Assembly (NCBI GenBank): GCA_021234155.1
Contig: JAJEKV010000006.1
Coordinates: 6,111,727-6,175,726, forward strand
Source: Isoetes taiwanensis
Taxonomy: Eukaryota; Streptophyta; Lycopodiopsida; Isoetales; Isoetaceae
Direction: 5' to 3'
Length of the DNA stretch: 64,000 nt
Below the pieces are notes generated by a model, which saw only the letters and a program-made list of their open reading frames with translations, did no database searches and had not been told where the DNA came from. The stretch's first letter is position 1, and each line of letters starts with the position of its first letter. Below are positions 57,750 to 64,000 of this stretch, one piece after another. The translations under genes were made by a program, and so were the position numbers.

Positions 57750-59850
57750 GGGGATTTGTTACATCCATTTGAGATCAGTTGTAAAATATTCTAGGTAGAC
57801 AATGTCCACAAGGTCAGAAAGACAAGGGCGGCATCATTAGATTGTTGTGCAACTTTACTAGCATAGGAGACACTTTGGAAAGTCTCTTATAGGTCTAGAA
57901 CTTTATTTGGCATGTATGTATAGCATTAAAATTATGAGAAATATGCATACTAAATTCGGAACCTTTGACCATGACCATGACATTCACATCAAATCCTCTG
58001 CACATCACCATTACACAGTGCTACAAAAAAAAAAAAATACAAACAATAGACAACTGGAATGAATACACAGCCCGACCCTGCCATCATCGCCAACATAGTG
58101 TTCTTTTGTTCTCCAATAGATCGCTAAGATTGCCCATCTGACTTCGATGGCTCAGCTTGTTTACCTAAAACAACTCCTCTGCTACATACTTCCCTGAACC
58201 GAAACCGGTTCTGCAGCTGTTTAGAGACACGAAAATGGTTTGTATGTGATTGTAGGCGTGAGGAAGCTAAAGTCAACCGATTTGGCTCTTATCGTGGCGA
58301 GATTAAGGATCGCCACTCAAATTTACGTAATCCATCAAGCACAAAAAACGGTTTAGCGTAAGACTCCACCTCATAAAACATAGAGATTCAAGCACGACAG
58401 ACATCCTTGGCGATTCCGAACCGCTGTCCCTTCCCGTTTCGATTGGCATGCAGGAGCTCGCCGTTTGGCAAGGCAGCACCATCACATGACGTCCCCGGAA
58501 TTCCATTTTCCAACATTGCAAGTACCCTGATTTATTCACCTAGTTTGCTTCCACGACAACTGAACGACATTAAGCTACTCAAATGCCTCAAATATATACT
58601 TTCCAATACTATACACCACTGAAATCTTACCCCACCCCACACCATTGCTAAAAGCACCTCTCAAAATACCAAACTCAACTCGTGAAAGCTTAATTAGGCA
58701 TGTGTGTATCTTACTACATATAAAATTATTGGCCCAGCCTTTAGGTTCCAAAATAAACAAAACAAGATGCTAACGCATCAATGGGTTGCCCTTTGAGGGA
58801 CCATTGATGCGTATGCTAATTATTTTGTACATTTTAGAACCATTAGGGTTCAAAATACTTTTGTGTAGACCGCAATTTTAAAAGTATGCTATGAAACCCC
58901 GCGTTTAGGTGAAAACAAAGAACGCCTTAGATTAGATTCAGCAAGTAGTGAATCCCCATGCGGCAAGGCTTTGCTTGTCCCTTAGGTGTAGCAAGGCTTG
59001 GCTATGCGAGTTGTCATATTCATGCTTGCCACATTTGTTTGTAGCTTGAAAGCTTGTGGTAGCAAAGGAATTGATAGAACGGGGACGGAAATACATGCTA
59101 CCTTTCTCGCAAAATGAACTTGAGATGAGTCTCGTCATTGACAATTCTTTGGTTGACATATATGTGGTATGTGTTGCATTTTTGGAGGCATGGGCAGTCA
59201 ACTTACGTCCGTCCTGGCAAATTGTGTGAGGAATGATCAATGTTGTGCTTCAATGACATTTGGGGCAAACGTGGAGGAAAATGATCATTGGTCTCCCTAT
59301 AATATAAGATTGTCTAAAATACCCATCTTCCCATCAAGAGTTCTATTTAGATAAGCCAAACTCAATAGACACCAGAAGTTAATTTGTCGACGTGGATTAG
59401 TGGCTATTCTCATGCAGTTGTATTTAGATTTAGTTGCATTGCTAACAATCTTTAAAAAAAATGTAATCGATAAAATACTATGCAGAAGTTCTATTGGTCA
59501 AGATTCCTGTGCTGTGCCGGATCATTTAGATATGGACGGAAATTGGTACCGATTTCCAGCATGCAGAGTGTCCTTAAGTCGTATTTAATTAAATTGGGAC
59601 TCATTCCATTCCCATTTTTTTTCGGAACCCTGTTAATTTATACAAAAAGGAGCACCCCGACCCGAAAACTATCCTTAATTCGAATTTTTGTCTGTAAGTG
59701 TGCATCCAAGCTTTCTTCCGCTTTCTGATAGCTTAGTCGAGAACAAGAACAATGCAACTCAAACAAAGGAAATTCATTAAAGATTGAAACCAAAGTTCTA
59801 GTCGAAAAAGAATTTTTATTAATAAATTGAATAGGTACAAACCATTAATT
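57750..59850. other. Intergenic, no supported gene
   Basis: 57828-57913 is a dispersed repeat shared with 46713-46795. An inverted pair around AATGGGTTGCCCTTTGAGGG (58780) and CAATGGTCCCTCAAA-like sequence gives a small hairpin. ORFs at 58303-58539, 58938-59240 and 59169-59354 match nothing known. Confidence 0.4.
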
Positions 59851-60434
59851 CAACACAAACCATTAATATCCAAATATAAAAATTAAATCCCCAACACATA
59901 ACAACCATCGACATTAACAACCAACACATAACTACCATTGACATTAATTAACACAACCATTGGGTCCAACACATTTAAATTAAAATCCCCTTAAACCCCT
60001 TTGGTTTGGGTGCATATTCACATGGGGTGACTCCGGCAACGAGAGTCATTTGGATAGGCATATTCACCCATTATTCCTTAATCTACATCGCACGTTAAAG
60101 TTCCTCGCTTGTGGGGTATGCAAGTACAAAATTTGCTATATCAGATAACAAGATTCGCAAAAATACTATAAGATTTCAAGTTGAATACTATATGGTGTTG
60201 ATTTTTGTGCGTGCAAAATACAATTATGAGGGCTCTCACGCCCCCTACGTCACCCCCGTGTGAATATGCACCCAAACCAAAGGGGGTTTAAGGGGATTTT
60301 AATTTAAATGTGTTGGACCCAATGGTTGTGTTAATTAATGTCAATGGTAGTTATGTGTGGTGGTTGTTAATGTCGATGGTTGTTATGTGTGGGGGATTTA
60401 ATTTTTATATGTTGGATATTAATGGTTTGTGTTG
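59851..60434. mobile_element. Foldback element with ~180-bp inverted arms
   Basis: The left arm (59851-60030) and right arm (60251-60434) are inverted copies with only a few differences, mostly single-base indels. CAACACAAACCATTAATATC is the outer end. The loop of about 220 bp is unrelated. No ORF and no clear target duplication. Foldback elements and MITEs are moved by other elements' transposases. Confidence 0.85.
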
Positions 60435-60879
60435 CAAAAATTTTTGGCCCTTCGGGCCTTAGGGACGCCCGCCCCCGGTGTGACAAAAATTTTAGAATTC
60501 AAACCCAAAAAACTAGAATTCATTTGAGTCTTTCATCACCTGTAGCTTTTGAATTTCATCACAATGAAAGAAATAGAACATAAGTAAAAGTTACCATAAA
60601 GATAGAGCGGATTGATCCCATTATTCTGAAAGTCATAAAGTTTGCAACACCCATACACAAACATTTTTCAACTGGAATTTAACAGCAGCTTTTGGCCTCC
60701 ATGGATTCTTGTAGTGAGAAACCAAAGTGGGAAACTTTTCTGCTTGTTAGCACAAGGATCTAGAAGCCTTGGAATTTGCTTAATAACTGCCTCAAAATCT
60801 AAAAATGCATGGTAATTTTTTGCAACCTTCATTCGGAATGAGCCATAAAACAATATCCAATAGCGCAATCCTGTATTAA
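60435..60879. other. Intergenic, small hairpin
   Basis: GGCCCTTCGGGCC at about 60446 is a perfect short hairpin in a GC-rich spot beside the foldback element; otherwise nothing. Confidence 0.4.
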
Positions 60880-61055
60880 TCAGCTGGTAGGATGTGAAAG
60901 CCTACCAAACCCGGCCGAAAAATTGCTGTTTTAGCATAGATAATTTAACCAAACATATACATATCATACACTATCAAAAAAATCTCGGAGAGAGCTTTCC
61001 AACGCAATAAAAATCATCTCAAACAGAGCTCTGGATCAAAAGTTATGATAAGAAA
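60880..61055. repeat. Dispersed repeat (related to 25065-25290)
   Basis: Shares the ordered blocks described for 25065-25290 including the ending AAAAGTTATGATAA. Confidence 0.6.
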
Positions 61056-61110
61056 TGTGCTGCCGGCGGGGAAACTGCACTACATGCGCCCTTCAAGCCC
61101 TTTATGTACC

Positions 61111-61340
61111 CATTATACACCACACACACAAAAAGAGGGCTTTTGTTGTGAGCCATTGGTTGTTGACCATTATGCACCACACGCACAAAAAGAGAGCTTT
61201 TGTTGTGAGCCATTGGTTGTTGACCATTACGCACCACACGCACAAAAACAAGGGCTTTTGTCAGGGAGCCATTGGTTGTTGACCATTATTCACCACACCC
61301 TCAAAAAAAGGGCTTTTGTTGTGAGCCATTGGTTGTTGAC
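61111..61340. repeat. Tandem repeat, 4 units of ~57 bp
   Basis: Each unit runs from CATTAT(A)CACCACAC(A/G)CACAAAAA to AGCCATTGGTTGTTGAC. ORFs on both strands repeat accordingly. Confidence 0.95.
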
Positions 61341-61539
61341 CATTGGAAAAAAAAAAGGCTAAAATCAATGGCTCAGAAATGGTGCACTCTAGATGTACGC
61401 ATTAGTACATCCATTTGCATACATCACGAAATCATAGGAAAACCTTAGTGAAAAGCGCATAAAAAAACACAAAGAAAACCCTCTCGCTATTATGCTACAT
61501 ATTTACACGGACGCAGAGACCATGGCGGCCACAACAAGA

Positions 61540-61925
61540 AAAGGGTCATTTAGCGACGTCTATAGCGACGTCTCACGCGACGTCAAGGCTGACGCCGTCA
61601 TGCAGACGCCGCGCAGACGGACGATACTGCACGCCGTCGCAGACGCCGCGATGCCACGTGACATCGTGAAATATACACGGAATATACAGCACGGAGAACA
61701 TCAACAAAATCCACGCGTGCAGCCGTAAAAGCCACGGGTATACGCCGCGATGCGACGCGACACGCGGAAACGTAAGCACGTGGAATATACATGTGCGTAA
61801 AAGCCACGCGGTATACGCCGCATGCGACGTGACACGCGGGAATATACACGGAAAATTCAAAATCCCACAGAAAAGCCACGTTAAAAAAAAAAAAGCCACG
61901 TGGATACGTCGCATGCGACGTGTAG
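61540..61925. repeat. CpG-rich region with GACGTC and GCCACG repeats
   Basis: ACGTC/GACG motifs (61555-61640) are followed by diverged units AAAAGCCACG(C/G)GTATACGCCGC and GCGACGTGACACGCGG (61725-61922). Very rich in CpG against an AT-rich background. Resembles subterminal motif clusters of DNA transposons; no end identified. Confidence 0.6.
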
Positions 61926-61974
61926 GGGAAAAAATAAAAAAAAAATTAAAAATATATTTATATAAAAAATATAA

Positions 61975-62115
61975 ATATAAAAATATTTTTAAATAATCAC
62001 AAAAGTGTTTTTATATTCATATTTTTAAATAGTCACAAAATTATTTTTATATTTATATTTTTAAATAATCACAAAAAGTGAATTGTATTTAAATTTTTAA
62101 ATAATCACAAAAGAC
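61975..62115. repeat. AT-rich tandem repeat
   Basis: TTTTTAAATAATCACAAAA recurs about every 40 bases, four times. Copy 1 of the large dispersed repeat has a single unit at about 10900. Confidence 0.85.
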
Positions 62116-63835
62116 TCGTTAAGAGGAGTATCCACCCTTTTAGCCTAGAGCTAATCTCTCCGATTCAAATTGGAGTAGTCATCCGAAGTACGTAGTTAGA
62201 GAGGACGCCGAACCGCCACCGCAGACGGTTGCGATTGGATGGCTCTCCAAAGAATGTTTGCAGATCCTCCCGAGCCCCATGTCATGCTCTAGACCTTCAT
62301 TCATATCCGCACAAGCTTCCTATAAAACCAAAAGAATATGGCGCTAATATAGTTCATAGAATTATAATAATTTTCTACAACGCACCCCGCATTCCCCGCC
62401 GAAGTGGGAGAGTTCCCTCACCGTCAGATAATAGCTGATACAGATAAACAAATGACTCCACGCCCGCGGGCTACTTGTATGTGTCGCTTGTTGGGGCAAA
62501 ACCCGTATAGATGTTCCTATGACAATATAACGAAAGTATTAGCTAGTGACATTTAAAGTTCTTATTAAAATTAATGTGAACTAATATAGCTCTTACGAAT
62601 CTATAGTGAAACCCTTTTCCCGACCGGCCCAAATGAGACGCTTTTGCTTTTAGTTGCTTTGTGGGCCCGAAAGCTCTATGTTTGCTTTCTCGGATCCTTT
62701 TGCACGCTCAATGCAATCGATTGCAAGGCACACAACATTATCACAAGTTAAAGTGAACGAATGACAAAAAAAAATAAGAAATACCTTGATATCTTCCTTG
62801 TGGAGATTAAGTGGTTTAGGGACTTTTGATCAATCGCCTCCTTCTTTTTCGCAAGTCCGCTTCCGGTTCCTTGACCACATGGTGCCTTTGACATAAATCG
62901 ATAGATCAACGCCAATATCAAAATAATAAAAACAAGACTATGACTAGGTCATGTACCTCCTTTTCGTGATAAGCTCGCCCATCATCGAAGTGAGCTTCTT
63001 CGCTAAACGCCTTTGCTTTTTCTATCTCCGGGAAACTCTCGTTTTCATTTTATTTTTGACGCCTCTATTTTCGCGTTGGTCATAAGCGCCAAAGCCACCC
63101 CCCCTATACCGCGGGAGGCCATAAACTAGGAGAGATATTATTTGTGACCGTCCCTATTGTAGTATAAAAGACACTTCCCTCATCATCCTTCTTAGGAAGA
63201 GCGCCCCTCAAGCATAAATGGTGGGTATATAAAAGCTTGTTTATGTTCACCGTCAATATACATATCCCGTCCCGATTAAGAACCTTTTGAGCACTTTACA
63301 ATGTATTCTAAGTGAAGAGAATGAACAAAACAACAAATTTAGATGACAAAGTACTAATATTTAAGGTTGATATCTTAAATAATATGTTCACATAACTTAC
63401 ATCAAAAAAATTATTATTAATATGATAGTCGGGTATATTCGGGGCCAAATCACCCGCAATTTACGGTCTAAAACAAAGCTTAAATGGACGCTTCTTCTTC
63501 AGTGACACGTGGACGCCGCTTTTCGGATCCTTCCCTCTCCAAGTCAGCGAGCGACCATGTTCTTCGGATCCCGAACCCCCGTGATGATCGCCGCGATCTT
63601 GAACGTTGGAGTCCGTTGTTCCACTACTTCTTGACCGGGAAGTAATGAGAGAATGAGCATCTCTAACATCTTCGCAACCAAAGAAATGTTTGGTACGTAG
63701 TGGGATATATATTTAAATTTGAAATCTTCTCCAAGTTCCTTGCATTAGAAAAACTGTTCCCCGCCTCTTGCCTAGAATCCGGGAGTCCATATTACGCCTA
63801 GCGTTCTCAATATTTCAGAACGGAGGCCGATAAAT
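62090..63835 (-). repeat. Dispersed repeat with coding exons, copy 2
   Basis: Homologous to 10890-12590. Minus-strand exon blocks are recognisable but more damaged: about 62940-63060 matches the SFPEIEKAKSFNWKKLV block and about 62790-62890 the KPLNLHKEDIK block. Differences from copy 1 cluster in GC-rich codons and include many indels, so this copy is unlikely to encode a full product. Confidence 0.6.
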
Positions 63836-63939
63836 TATCCCATTGGCATTTTTTAGTGCCACATCATGAAACCCTACGCTATGCGGTGGCACATCATCAA
63901 ACCCTAGGTTGTGTCACGTCCGCGACTTCCTATTGCCAC
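63836..63939. repeat. Short direct repeats
   Basis: GCCACATCATGAAACCCTA (63861) and GCACATCATCAAACCCTAG (63890) form a diverged direct repeat. Confidence 0.6.
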
Positions 63940-64000
63940 ATTCTAGAATGCGATTTTCTACAATGGTGGATAGTGGGTAGCCACACACATGCTAACTACC
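63940..64000 (-). mobile_element. Possible end of another small YR-type element
   Basis: On the minus strand the window edge reads GGTAGTTAGCATGTGTGTG... then CCACCATTGTAGAAAATC and ends CATTCTAGAAT at 63940. The first two blocks match 45033-45092 inside the small YR element and the end matches its CATTCTAGAAT terminus. The rest would lie beyond the window. Confidence 0.35.

Noticed and set aside
61111-61340. CRISPR-like array
   Set aside because: Units are contiguous 57-bp tandem repeats without unique spacers, in a plant genome.

Overview
This window is nuclear DNA of a land plant. The signs are plant-type LTR retrotransposons primed by initiator tRNA-Met, a plant GYF/CCCH-finger gene with a plant-style intron, plant TATA boxes, and long AT-rich non-coding stretches with microsatellites. 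I cannot name the species. The mix of elements would suit a large-genome vascular plant, possibly seed-free, but that is a guess. There is one convincing host gene (19731-21437, + strand); almost everything else is nested mobile DNA.

Layout. 1-9511: 3' part of a chromodomain Ty3/gypsy element (gypsy-A, + strand), whose 3' LTR is split by a very young but coding-defective Ty1/copia element (3591-9324, - strand). 9512-19500: non-coding and repeat DNA, including a 1.7-kb dispersed repeat with coding exons (10890-12590, second copy 62090-63835). 19731-21437: host gene for a two-GYF, one-CCCH protein. 22500-27000: tandem and dispersed repeats and a decayed LINE. 27016-45305: composite region bounded by two LTR-like repeats. 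Inside it lie a LINE fragment, a 926-bp tandem duplication, and a 13.1-kb Ty3/gypsy chromovirus (gypsy-B, 29447-42581, - strand) inserted in the second duplicate with a perfect 5-bp target duplication. 44460-45156 and 46995-55789: two related elements with the features of tyrosine-recombinase (YR) retrotransposons. A 2.2-kb TIR element with a palindrome array (49709-51900) sits inside the larger one. 56000-64000: LINE remnant, a 584-bp foldback element, tandem repeats, and the second copy of the exon-bearing repeat.

Main result. Between its 5' LTR and gag-pol, gypsy-B carries extra sense-strand coding regions. One begins with the first nine residues of the mature histone H3 tail, with K4 and K9 kept and S10 replaced by Ala. 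The next, in a shifted frame, is an unmistakable H3 histone fold. A third ORF of about 507 residues, of unknown function, has its own TATA box. The same element's integrase ends in a chromodomain, a module that in many chromoviruses reads methylated H3 tails. A retrotransposon supplying its own H3-like protein is, to my knowledge, undescribed; the functional link is inference.

Second result. The 46995-55789 element has the A1-internal-B1-A2-B2 split direct repeat plan of PAT/Ngaro-type YR retrotransposons. A recombinase fragment carrying the His-x-x-Arg, His and Tyr motif stands next to B1. A 697-bp relative sits at a site whose neighbouring sequence copy shows that no target duplication was made. 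I know of such elements in green algae and animals but not as usual residents of vascular plants.
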